Source: CAZFYZ01 sp964523735
GTDB taxonomy: Bacteria; Armatimonadota; UBA5829
Length of the DNA stretch: 16,058 nucleotides
Reading direction: 5' to 3'
Assembly (NCBI GenBank): GCA_964523735.1
Contig: CAZFYZ010000086.1
Span: 1 to 16,058 of the forward strand
Each line of letters starts with the position of its first letter. Within the stretch, counting starts at the first letter, position 1. The position numbers and the translations under genes are program-made. Positions 1-6,517 of the stretch are shown piece by piece. The notes beneath the pieces were generated by a model. The model was given only the letters and a program-made list of their open reading frames with translations. It had not been told where the DNA came from and made no database searches.

Positions 1-28
1 AGGCATAGAAGCCATTGACAGGCAAGAC

Positions 29-56
29 GGTATCTCGCCCTGCTCGAAATGACAAT
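29..56 (-). repeat. Possible dispersed intergenic repeat remnant
   Basis: Read on the minus strand this gap contains CATTTCGAGCAGGGCGAGA. It resembles a short GTCATTTCGAGC...GCGAGA sequence that I recall as a recurrent intergenic repeat in several bacterial phyla. Only one copy lies in the window, so its repeat nature rests on recall. The rest of positions 1-85 shows no convincing gene start, end or RNA. Confidence 0.3.
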
Positions 57-85
57 TCCGCAAGACTGAACTGTTACGCGGTGAG

Positions 86-291
86 CTACCTTCCCCCAGA
101 ACAGCGGCGCGTGGTCGGTTTGCCGGCGGCTCTCCAGGCGGCTATGTAGATGCCGGCGGTCGCCTCTGAAGCACTGGCCAGGCGTCCTTCCAGAATCGTG
201 CGCGTGTCGGAGTAGAGCGACTTGTAGTATCTGAACGCGTGGCCGCGGTCGAGCTTGCGGGCCTTGTCGTCAGCAGCATAGAACGGGTTCA
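86..291 (-). pseudogene. Truncated second copy of the 3' end of the zinc hydrolase gene
   Basis: This stretch repeats the last ~217 bases of the zinc phospholipase C/nuclease-like gene at 2805-3662, on the same strand. By eye there are about 14 substitutions in roughly 205 aligned bases. It also has a 13-base deletion and a one-base insertion (CCCCC instead of CCCC) near the 3' end. The encoded part corresponds to the C-terminal region beginning YAADDKARK. The net change of 12 bases restores the original TAG at 86-88, but the last residues are altered, and no zinc ligands are included. Homology stops at about 291, some 22 bases after the LolA-like stop codon. There is no SD and only a weak GTG that could start it. 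I take it as a non-functional remnant left by duplication or rearrangement. Confidence 0.85.
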
Positions 292-301
292 CTGTACCGC
301 G

Positions 302-331
302 CGCGCAAGCAGACTCACTTCCGCTTGCGCG
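302..331. repeat. 9-bp inverted repeat over the stop codon of the LolA-like gene
   Basis: CGCGCAAGC (302-310) pairs with GCTTGCGCG (323-331) around a 12-base loop holding the TGA stop at 315-317. On the minus strand it closes the five-gene operon, so it could slow or end transcription. No T-run follows, so it is not a standard intrinsic terminator. Confidence 0.35.
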
Positions 332-1046
332 GCGCTGGATTCTCTGCCTTGAAGAACGAGTCGGAAATCCCTTTGTTGACCCTGTAGTTGCTGAAGCTGA
401 GCGTTGCGCGGATGGTCTGAGTGTTGCCGCTCGGCCGGGCAGGGCTCGGCGCCGGACTGGCTTCGTGTCCGTGGCCATGGCGGCCGGGGGAGAAGTCGGA
501 CTCCGGACCCGTGATCTCAGCATCGATCCGGCTGGGCAGGTCGTACTTCCCGTACACTCTCGAGTACCGCCAATCGGTCTTGGCGGGATAGGGTCCGCGG
601 ATCTGTGTCGCGCGCACGAGACCGGACCTGTCCAACCAAAGGTTCACGGATGGCCGATTGGCTGCCGACTGATCTGTCGAATCGAGCCTAAGCACATAGC
701 AGTCGACCCCGTTCTTCTTCTCCTGCCTTACAAGGACGGGATGGCTGTTCTTGGTAAGCTCGCCGAGGACGTCGCCCATCATCACTCCTTTGGGCATCGC
801 GGCAAACCCCTGCTTTGCGACTACGCGCGTCTTGTTGGGCTTCTTGTAGTAGAGCGTCATAGTCATACCTTTGACGGTCATTGCCTGGCTGTTCAGGTCC
901 ATCCTGATATCCACGGCATAGTCATTGATCACCGCGAACCTCTTCCGCGCACTCTCCAGAAGACTAGTCGCTGACGGGGTCGCGGCCATCGCCGCCGCCG
1001 ACAACAGCACAGCAACGAGCCCGAGGACTAGAGCAGACCGCCTCAT
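315..1046 (-). CDS. LolA-like / outer-membrane lipoprotein-sorting protein
   Basis: A 243-aa exported protein. Residues 1-22 are a clear signal peptide (MRRSALVLG..., cleavage likely near AMA-A). The rest looks like the LolA/LppX half-barrel fold: an N-terminal helix with ESARKRFAVINDYAVDIRM, strands with YYKKPNKTRVVAK and CYVLRLD, then WLDRSGLVRATQI. Such proteins carry lipidated cargo across the periplasm. A proline- and histidine-rich insert at about 183-209, including HGHGH, interrupts the C-terminal part and is not typical of LolA. The ATG start at 1046 overlaps the permease stop as ATGA; an open frame upstream (to 1403) runs through the permease gene and was rejected. Being last in an operon with an ABC exporter suggests it receives or senses an exported lipid or lipoprotein. 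The family assignment is by sequence character and context, not close identity. Confidence 0.75.
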   Translation of the reverse strand: MRRSALVLGLVAVLLSAAAMAATPSATSLLESARKRFAVINDYAVDIRMDLNSQAMTVKGMTMTLYYKKPNKTRVVAKQGFAAMPKGVMMGDVLGELTKNSHPVLVRQEKKNGVDCYVLRLDSTDQSAANRPSVNLWLDRSGLVRATQIRGPYPAKTDWRYSRVYGKYDLPSRIDAEITGPESDFSPGRHGHGHEASPAPSPARPSGNTQTIRATLSFSNYRVNKGISDSFFKAENPAPRKRK

Positions 1047-1891
1047 GCAAGAACGTCCTTTCGTCTGAATATCAGGAGAGAAGCCGCCAGCAACACGACC
1101 ACATAGCACCCCAGGCAGATCAGCGACGAGCCGATCTCGCGCCACGGTACAGGATCGACGAACGCCTGCATCCCCACCGTCACATGCGTGCCGAACAGGT
1201 ATGGCTTGACGTGCCTGAAGTATGGGATCACGCTCATGATCATAGTCGCGAAGAGCAGCATGATCGCGCCACCGACAGCCCCCAGTGAGTTGTTGACCCA
1301 GATCGAGATGAACATGGCCAGCACGCCGACTGTGAGCACAACCGCAACCGTCAGGCCGTAGGCCAGCGCCAGTCGCACGAGCCCCTCGCCCTGCGAGTAC
1401 CACACGACCCTGCCCGTCTCACCAAACGTCAGCAGGCCGCCAGTGCCGAAGAACGCCGCCCCGAGCGCATATGCGCAGGCGACCAGGAAGCCGACCAGCG
1501 TGGCAGCATAGGCGAAGCTCGCGACGAGCTTCGACCAGAACACACTCGCGCGAGTCACCGGCCTTGCCAGCAGCGCGCGGATCGTGCCCTCGGAGTCTTC
1601 ACCAGCGAACACATCACCCAGAACCAGGGCCGTGAATAGCGGGAGCCAGAAGCCCAGCAGTCCCTGCGCTATCGGAGACCCGACCACGAACCACGCCATG
1701 AACTCAGCGTTCAGGACAGATCCGCTCACGTCCAGTAAGCTGCCCCCGGCTCGGCCAGCCTCTTCGGCCAGTCCCCCGTACTTCGCGGCCAGGATCATCA
1801 TGGCGTTGATGACGAGGAAGGCTGCAAACCCGATGTAGCTCCGCGGCCGTTTGGCCATCTTGTAGAGCTCAAATCTGATCTGTCGTACCAT
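1043..1891 (-). CDS. ABC-2 type transporter permease
   Basis: A 282-aa integral membrane protein with about six hydrophobic segments. The first follows a short basic N-terminus (FELYKMAKRPRSYIGFAAF). The soluble stretch after the second membrane region has GEDSEGTIRALLARPVTRASVFWSK, the typical coupling segment of ABC-2 permeases of the NatB/Bcr type. The final segment ends in a basic RRKDVLA tail. ATG at 1891 is preceded by GGGCGG at a spacing of five; a GTG six bases upstream is the alternative. It overlaps the ATPase gene by 23 bases and the LolA-like start by four, so the three should be translated together. The partner ATPase is immediately upstream. The substrate cannot be read from the sequence. 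Confidence 0.88.
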   Translation of the reverse strand: MVRQIRFELYKMAKRPRSYIGFAAFLVINAMMILAAKYGGLAEEAGRAGGSLLDVSGSVLNAEFMAWFVVGSPIAQGLLGFWLPLFTALVLGDVFAGEDSEGTIRALLARPVTRASVFWSKLVASFAYAATLVGFLVACAYALGAAFFGTGGLLTFGETGRVVWYSQGEGLVRLALAYGLTVAVVLTVGVLAMFISIWVNNSLGAVGGAIMLLFATMIMSVIPYFRHVKPYLFGTHVTVGMQAFVDPVPWREIGSSLICLGCYVVVLLAASLLIFRRKDVLA

Positions 1892-2798
1892 CTGCACCGC
1901 CCATGAGATCCATATAGAGTTCCTCGAGCGACGTCTTCACCGGCGCCAGCTCCGACACCTCAACACCGCCCTCTACGAGCGCCCGGTTCAGTTCCCAGGG
2001 TTCGTGACCATCCAGTTCGATGCCCATTGACCCGTTCTCAGCACTAGTAGTCCGAGCCCATCCGATCCGCCCTAGAATCTCCCCGGCAAGGTCGGCACGG
2101 TTCACAGCGACCCGATACACATTCCTGTGGCCGAGCAGTTCCTGCACATTGCCGCTTGCCACTACCTTTCCCTTGTTGATCATGGCGATCTGCGTGCAGA
2201 TCTGCTCGACCTCGTGCAGAAGATGACTGGAGAGAAAGACAGTCATGCCGTGTTCGGAGGAGAGACGTCGGACGAGCTCGCGGACCTCCCTCATCCCTTG
2301 AGGGTCGAGGCCGTTTGTCGGTTCATCCAGTAGCACCAGTTCGGGCTTGCCCACTATAGCGAGTGCTATCCCCAACCGCTGTTTCATGCCCTGGGAGTAG
2401 GCCTTTACCTTGTTCTTGGCGCGGTCGAGCAGACCGACGATACTGAGCGCCTCGTCGATCTCTTTGCTTGAGCAGCGCCCGCCAGTGTTGGCAAGTATGC
2501 GGATGTTGTCGCGCCCGCTCAGATACTTGTAGAACGCGGGGGCTTCGATCATCGCCCCAACGCGCTTCATGGCCCTTACGTGGTCGCGCCAGACATCATG
2601 GCCGAGCACACGCACACTGCCCTTGGTCGGCCGAATGAGCCCGACCATCATTCTCAGCGTGGTGCTCTTGCCCGCCCCGTTCGGCCCGAGGAACCCGAAT
2701 ACGGTCCCATTGGCTACGTCGAGGTCCAGCCCGTCCACAGCCGTGAGGTTCCTGAATCGCTTGGTAAGACCGGAGCAGGTTATCGGTTGGCTGTGCAA
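1869..2798 (-). CDS. ABC transporter ATP-binding protein
   Basis: A 309-aa nucleotide-binding subunit of the CcmA/NatA/BcrA class. Walker A GPNGAGKST lies at 38-46 and the signature YSQGMKQR at about 134-141 (SQGMK in place of LSGGQ, usual in this class). Walker B LVLLDEPTNGLDP starts at about 154, and the H-loop histidine is H192 in FLSSHLL. The C-terminal ~90 residues form the extra domain common in these exporters. The start is TTG at 2798, preceded by GGGGAAGG at a spacing of nine; no ATG fits as well. The SD lies inside the last codons of the upstream hydrolase gene, which points to translational coupling. It should dimerise and power the adjacent permease. Confidence 0.93.
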   Translation of the reverse strand: MHSQPITCSGLTKRFRNLTAVDGLDLDVANGTVFGFLGPNGAGKSTTLRMMVGLIRPTKGSVRVLGHDVWRDHVRAMKRVGAMIEAPAFYKYLSGRDNIRILANTGGRCSSKEIDEALSIVGLLDRAKNKVKAYSQGMKQRLGIALAIVGKPELVLLDEPTNGLDPQGMREVRELVRRLSSEHGMTVFLSSHLLHEVEQICTQIAMINKGKVVASGNVQELLGHRNVYRVAVNRADLAGEILGRIGWARTTSAENGSMGIELDGHEPWELNRALVEGGVEVSELAPVKTSLEELYMDLMGGADGTTDQI

Positions 2799-2804
2799 CT
2801 GGTT

Positions 2805-3662
2805 CTACCTTCCCCAGAACAGCGGCGCGTGGCCATCCGGTGGGGTCGGTTTGCCGGCGGCTCTCCAGGCGGCTATGTAGATCCCCGCGGTCGCCTCCGA
2901 AGCACTGGCCAGGCGCCCCTCCAGAATCGTGCGCGTATCGGAGTAGAGCGATTTGTAGTACCTGAACGCGTGGCCGGGGTCGATCTTGCGGGCCTTGTCA
3001 TCGGCAGCATAGATCGGGTCCAGGTGGCCATAGCTCGCGATGCACCAGCCGAACGCCGACTTCAGCGGGTCACTTACCTCCTCGGGTTCGCGGGGCCTCA
3101 CGCTTTCACGCTGGAGCATCAGCGCAACCAGCGCCTCCTCCCAATGGAAGTGAATGCCTTTCTGATCAGTTGTCCGGCCATCGTAGAACACCGTGGTGTG
3201 GAACGGAACGTGTGCGTCGCCAACGAAGTGTGCCAACACCGCCGACTGCACCACGATCCCCACGCTGTCGCCCTCTTTCATCGCCTTGACGAGCTTGTCG
3301 AACCTCTCAGCTATCGCCCAGGGCAGCAGGCCCGCCTTCTCAAGCTCCTTCTTCCCGAATCGACTCTCTGCGGTCTGACGATCGACTATCAAGTCATCAA
3401 ACGGCGGCTTGGAAAGCAGGTCGAGGTCGACGTAGTGCTGCGGGCCGATCTGAGCCTTGTGGGTGTCTCGCCAATCGTCGGGGAGAGTGCACATCGCCAC
3501 GATGTAACGCGAGTTCGTCTCATAGAACGGGCTCAGCTCAGCCGGCAGCAGGCCGATCGCCTTCTCCGTGATCATCGTGTGCGCCGACGGCCCCCACGAC
3601 CAGGCGGGGGAGATAACTACAGCGATCAACGACAAGACTGAAAGAAGATACCGAGCTTTCAT
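2805..3662 (-). CDS. Secreted zinc-dependent phospholipase C / S1-P1 nuclease-like hydrolase
   Basis: A 285-aa protein with a signal peptide (residues 1-22). After cleavage at AWS-W it would begin with Trp23, as the family requires, because the N-terminal Trp is a zinc ligand. Other ligands line up by spacing: H28, D62 or D63, H77 in QHYVD, then H145, D149 and H155 in AHFVGDAHVPFH, then H171 and E175 in HFHWEE. A final glutamate at that place matches bacterial phospholipase C, whereas S1/P1 nucleases have aspartate, so a lipid substrate is somewhat favoured. ATG at 3662 has GGAGGT at a spacing of seven; a TTG ten codons upstream lacks support. It lies 19 bases after the MATE gene, and its 3' end carries the ATPase ribosome-binding site. 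Its 3' end is also duplicated at 86-291. Confidence 0.82.
   Translation of the reverse strand: MKARYLLSVLSLIAVVISPAWSWGPSAHTMITEKAIGLLPAELSPFYETNSRYIVAMCTLPDDWRDTHKAQIGPQHYVDLDLLSKPPFDDLIVDRQTAESRFGKKELEKAGLLPWAIAERFDKLVKAMKEGDSVGIVVQSAVLAHFVGDAHVPFHTTVFYDGRTTDQKGIHFHWEEALVALMLQRESVRPREPEEVSDPLKSAFGWCIASYGHLDPIYAADDKARKIDPGHAFRYYKSLYSDTRTILEGRLASASEATAGIYIAAWRAAGKPTPPDGHAPLFWGR
2808..2815 (-). promoter_or_regulatory. Ribosome-binding site for the ABC ATPase, inside the hydrolase gene
   Basis: The minus strand reads GGGGAAGG nine bases before the TTG at 2798. The SD ends at the hydrolase TAG codon (2805-2807), so ribosomes ending on the hydrolase are placed to restart on the ATPase. It decides the TTG start. 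Confidence 0.7.
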
Positions 3663-3681
3663 CCTAGCGACCTCCGCTGTT

Positions 3682-5079
3682 CTATACTTCAATGGTTCGC
3701 CAGTTTCCTCGCCTGAACCACCACATCATCAAGAGTCCGGAAATCCCGGTCGTCACGGACATCGCGATCCATGCGCCTGTTGCGCCGTAGCCCGCGGGGA
3801 CGACCAGCAGCCACGCGAGCGGCATTCGAATCAGCCAGAGCGTGGCAATTGTGAGGAACATCGGCATGCGGGTATCGCCCGCCCCCTGCAGTGCACCTCT
3901 CAGAACCATGTTCACGGCCAGCAGCGGCTCTGAGATCGCGTTGATCCGCAGATAGGAGACGATGAGCGCGATCACGGCCGCGTCCTTCGTAAAGCTTCTC
4001 GCCAGGAACCCCGGCGCGAAGAGGAACACAAGCGCAACCAGAGTCATGATGACTACGGCCTGCCCGGTCGCAATCCAGGCTGTATGTGCCGCCCGGTCTG
4101 GCTTACCAGCCCCAAGGTTCTGCCCAACGAGCGGGGTCGCGGCCATACTGTAGGCGATCCCCGGCATGAACGCAAGTGACTCTATCTGCAGCGCGACCGT
4201 CAGCGCCGCCTGTGCGGGATTCACCTGCGCCGCCGGAAGCACTCCAAGAACCCCTCTGTAAGCCGCCGATCCAGTGGACCACAGGAGGTTCTGAAGCGCC
4301 GCCGGCCAACCGATGTTCAGTATCCGCTTGCACCAATCCCAGTCCAGACCAAGGTGACCGACGGAGCCTCTCAGCACAGACCTCCGCAGCAGTCCATACG
4401 AGAAGACAAGGCCAATGATGCGCGATATGGATGTCGCCCAAGCCGCCCCGTGGACCCCCATCTGCGGAAACGGCCCGTTGCCCAGGATAAGAAACCAGTC
4501 CAGGACCGCGTTGATCGCCAGCACGGCCGTGTTGACGACAAGAGGGCCTCTCACATCCCCGGCCGCTCGCAGGGTGGCTGTAATGTTCACGATCAGGAAC
4601 ATCGGCACGGAGAACCACGCTATCAGGATCGTGTAGTTCGCAGCAAGCGGCAGCGCGGCGTCCTTAGCTCCAATCAGCGAGGCTAACGGGCTCGCAAACA
4701 CAATGATAGGCAGCGAACTCGCGAGGCCCGTAATCACGGAGAGCATCCAAGTCTGCCCAGCTACCTTGTCCGCGTCTTCATACTCCTGAGCCCCGAGAAA
4801 CCGTGCGACCAGCGCCGACGCGCCCGCCGACAGGGCAACAACCATACCGAACTGCAGGAAAAGAACTTGAGTGCCGATTCCCACGGCCGCCAATGCCTGG
4901 GTAGCGTCTGGCAGATGCCCGACAAACCAGACGTTGACAAGCCCATAGGCTGACTGGATGATGGTGTTGATCGCCGTCGGCCAGGCTAGATACCAGACCG
5001 CCGTCCAGACGTGACCTTCCGTTATGATCTGACTTGCGTGATTGCGCTGCCGTCCGGCTGAGGCTGATGATTCTTCCAT
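3682..5079 (-). CDS. MATE family multidrug/solute efflux transporter
   Basis: A 465-aa protein of the usual MATE length, with about twelve hydrophobic segments in two homologous halves. The N-terminal part has VWYLAWPTAINTIIQSAYGLVNVWFVG, the characteristic first helix with the P-T-x-x-x-x-x-x-Q arrangement. The second half has NIGWPAALQNLLWSTGSAAYRG, and ALQGAGDTRMPM is typical of the second lobe. MATE proteins exchange Na+ or H+ for drugs, lipids or metabolites at the inner membrane. ATG at 5079 was chosen over a TTG at 5133 because it gives a standard N-terminus and lies downstream of a likely promoter; its SD is weak. It is the first gene of the operon leading to the hydrolase and ABC/LolA genes. 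The NorM/DinF branch cannot be settled by eye. Confidence 0.92.
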   Translation of the reverse strand: MEESSASAGRQRNHASQIITEGHVWTAVWYLAWPTAINTIIQSAYGLVNVWFVGHLPDATQALAAVGIGTQVLFLQFGMVVALSAGASALVARFLGAQEYEDADKVAGQTWMLSVITGLASSLPIIVFASPLASLIGAKDAALPLAANYTILIAWFSVPMFLIVNITATLRAAGDVRGPLVVNTAVLAINAVLDWFLILGNGPFPQMGVHGAAWATSISRIIGLVFSYGLLRRSVLRGSVGHLGLDWDWCKRILNIGWPAALQNLLWSTGSAAYRGVLGVLPAAQVNPAQAALTVALQIESLAFMPGIAYSMAATPLVGQNLGAGKPDRAAHTAWIATGQAVVIMTLVALVFLFAPGFLARSFTKDAAVIALIVSYLRINAISEPLLAVNMVLRGALQGAGDTRMPMFLTIATLWLIRMPLAWLLVVPAGYGATGAWIAMSVTTGISGLLMMWWFRRGNWRTIEV

Positions 5080-5107
5080 ACAATGACTTTCGATAGGTCT
5101 GTCACAG

Positions 5108-5140
5108 ATTATGAAACTCGATTCCCACCCCAAATGTCAA
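5108..5140 (-). promoter_or_regulatory. Likely sigma-70-type promoter of the MATE-led operon
   Basis: On the minus strand TTGACA (5140-5135) is followed 18 bases later by TTTCAT (5116-5111) and 21 bases later by CATAAT (5113-5108). The -35 is perfect but neither -10 is ideal. It would give a leader of about 25 bases before the ATG at 5079. The whole gap 5080-5377 carries this promoter, an inverted repeat and the divergent promoter, and no gene. Confidence 0.45.
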
Positions 5141-5226
5141 TAGCCGGTCGATAGCATAGGTCCTCCCCGGCCCTCTCGATACGGCCCCAGTCCGGCCTAC
5201 TCGGGGCCTACGGTAACGATGATTAT

Positions 5227-5288
5227 CCTGCGGGAACGTGGCATAGGCACGAAGCCTGCGTCATTGCACGAGCCAGAGTTCCCGCAGG
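5227..5288. repeat. 11-bp perfect inverted repeat in the divergent intergenic region
   Basis: CCTGCGGGAAC (5227-5237) is matched by GTTCCCGCAGG (5278-5288), with 40 bases between. It ends 39 bases before the -35 of the plus-strand promoter. The arms are perfect and stop abruptly. The spacing suits a pair of protein-binding half-sites better than a simple terminator, and no gene ends here. Confidence 0.55.
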
Positions 5289-5327
5289 CGATGTCCGCTG
5301 ATCTACCGCACTACCGCGCTTGCCTTG

Positions 5328-5355
5328 TTGACGTCTTCTGCAGAGCGAGTATAAT
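5328..5355 (+). promoter_or_regulatory. Near-consensus sigma-70-type promoter
   Basis: TTGACG (5328-5333) and a perfect TATAAT (5350-5355) are separated by 16 bases. Transcription would begin near 5362, about 16 bases before the ATG at 5378. The promoter therefore argues against the longer open frame starting at 5219. Confidence 0.75.
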
Positions 5356-5377
5356 GGAACTGTCGAGGGCCACGAAC

Positions 5378-6412
5378 ATGCTAGATGATTACAAGTACAG
5401 CATAGGACGGCTAGTCGTCTACAGACACACGGAACCGAAACTCCCGCGACAGAGCTACGGCCACTATGGACCGGAACGCACTCTGGGTGAGATAGAAGGG
5501 GTCGAGACTGTCTCCGCGCCCCAACCGCACTGGCTTTATGCTATCCGCAACATCCGCAACCAGGAGCTGACTCACGTAACGGAGGACGAGATCAAGTTCG
5601 CCACCTCCATAGGCAGTCACTGGCGCAAGAGCCCTCAACAGATCGTTGCCAAGGCCGAAGATGGCGCTCTGGCGGAGATGATCGCAAGAGCGCTCGCCAA
5701 CCCGGAGAGAGCCGGCCTGCTTCGCGGCACCCTCAAAGATATGCTTCATCGAGAGGATCTGGCCGCGCGGGCATCAAGAGAAGGGCCCAACCTGCCCATC
5801 GGTGAGGGCGATTACGTCAGATTGCGCGGCGACCTGCGTCCGGAGACGGAGCCGCTCCACAGCCACTACGCCAAGATTCTCTCGGTCAAGCCCTCCGACA
5901 TTGCCGGCATCGAGAACCCTCAGGCCAAGCAGGGCCAGCCGAGGATATTCCGAACCCACAAGCAGTACCACGTGCTGTCCTCCGAGGGCGTGGAGGCCGA
6001 CGTCTACGATGCTGAGATCAAGCTCTTCTACACTGCCAAGGGCAGGAAGACTATCCTGAACTGGCGCGCGGCCACCCTTCTCTCCGAGACCTTCAAAGAC
6101 CCGCCACCCTACAACCCGGAGTACGAGTTCCTGATGGACCACGTCTTCACTCGCGAGGAACTCAAACCCGTCAGGCGTTCCGAACTGGCGCACATGCTCT
6201 CATCACTGCTCTACGTCAAGGGGAAGATGGGATGGCGGGACTACCAGCGCCGCGGCCAGTTCTTTGTCGGCAGCCCCAAGTCTCACCTGATCGACAACAT
6301 CCTGGAGATCTCCCGTTTCGACTCGCGCCGCAACAGGTGCAAGACTATCGAGGAGATCGCCGAACAGCAGCAGGCTTCAGACCAACTCCGCCGACTCTTC
6401 GCAGGCAGCTAA
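5378..6412 (+). CDS. Conserved-looking hypothetical protein, 344 aa, function unknown
   Basis: I do not recognise this protein. It is soluble, charged, has no signal peptide or membrane segment and only one cysteine. Two stretches look alike. An N-terminal one (about 6-76) runs from YSIGRLVVYR to WLYAIRNI and EDEIKF. A middle one (about 140-220) runs from GEGDYVRLRG to HYAKILSV and YDAEIKLFY. Each has the small-barrel feel of KOW/SH3 or BAH-type modules (G-x-x-V, then an I-x-x-I strand, then a closing acidic-aromatic strand). The C-terminal third is helical and basic. ATG at 5378 has GAGGG at a spacing of eight and sits just after the promoter; upstream in-frame ATGs at 5219, 5291 and 5354 precede the expected transcript start. 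Nucleic-acid or protein binding is a guess from the barrel-like pattern. It is transcribed alone, divergently from the MATE operon. Confidence 0.8.
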   Translation: MLDDYKYSIGRLVVYRHTEPKLPRQSYGHYGPERTLGEIEGVETVSAPQPHWLYAIRNIRNQELTHVTEDEIKFATSIGSHWRKSPQQIVAKAEDGALAEMIARALANPERAGLLRGTLKDMLHREDLAARASREGPNLPIGEGDYVRLRGDLRPETEPLHSHYAKILSVKPSDIAGIENPQAKQGQPRIFRTHKQYHVLSSEGVEADVYDAEIKLFYTAKGRKTILNWRAATLLSETFKDPPPYNPEYEFLMDHVFTREELKPVRRSELAHMLSSLLYVKGKMGWRDYQRRGQFFVGSPKSHLIDNILEISRFDSRRNRCKTIEEIAEQQQASDQLRRLFAGS

Positions 6413-6517
6413 GCCGCCCACCCTCCGCTGCGCCGCTCGTTTCAGCACTTCAACAGCAGGGTATCATCATCCGTGCTGAGGTCTGCCTGCTTGCCAGCGC
6501 AGACGGGGTAAGGGACA

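Noticed and set aside
86..523. Open frame of 145 codons on the minus strand covering the fragment
   Set aside because: Its first half is the LolA-like gene read in another frame; only the last ~68 codons match the hydrolase. Treated as a pseudogene fragment.
1047..1403. N-terminal extension of the LolA-like frame
   Set aside because: It lies within the permease gene in another frame, and a signal peptide begins exactly at the ATG at 1046.
2580..3641. 353-codon plus-strand open frame
   Set aside because: It is antisense to the hydrolase and ATPase genes, which have full catalytic motifs. Its composition is arginine/proline-rich noise.
4103..4618. 171-codon minus-strand open frame inside the MATE gene
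   Set aside because: Alternative frame of a well-conserved transporter; no recognisable domain.
5219..5377. 53-codon N-terminal extension of the 344-aa gene
   Set aside because: It contains the promoter and the inverted repeat, has no SD, and lies before the expected transcript start.
6442..6479. 7-bp inverted repeat TCAGCAC/GTGCTGA between the 344-aa gene and the small kinase
   Set aside because: Short arms with a 24-base loop and no T-run; within chance for this composition.
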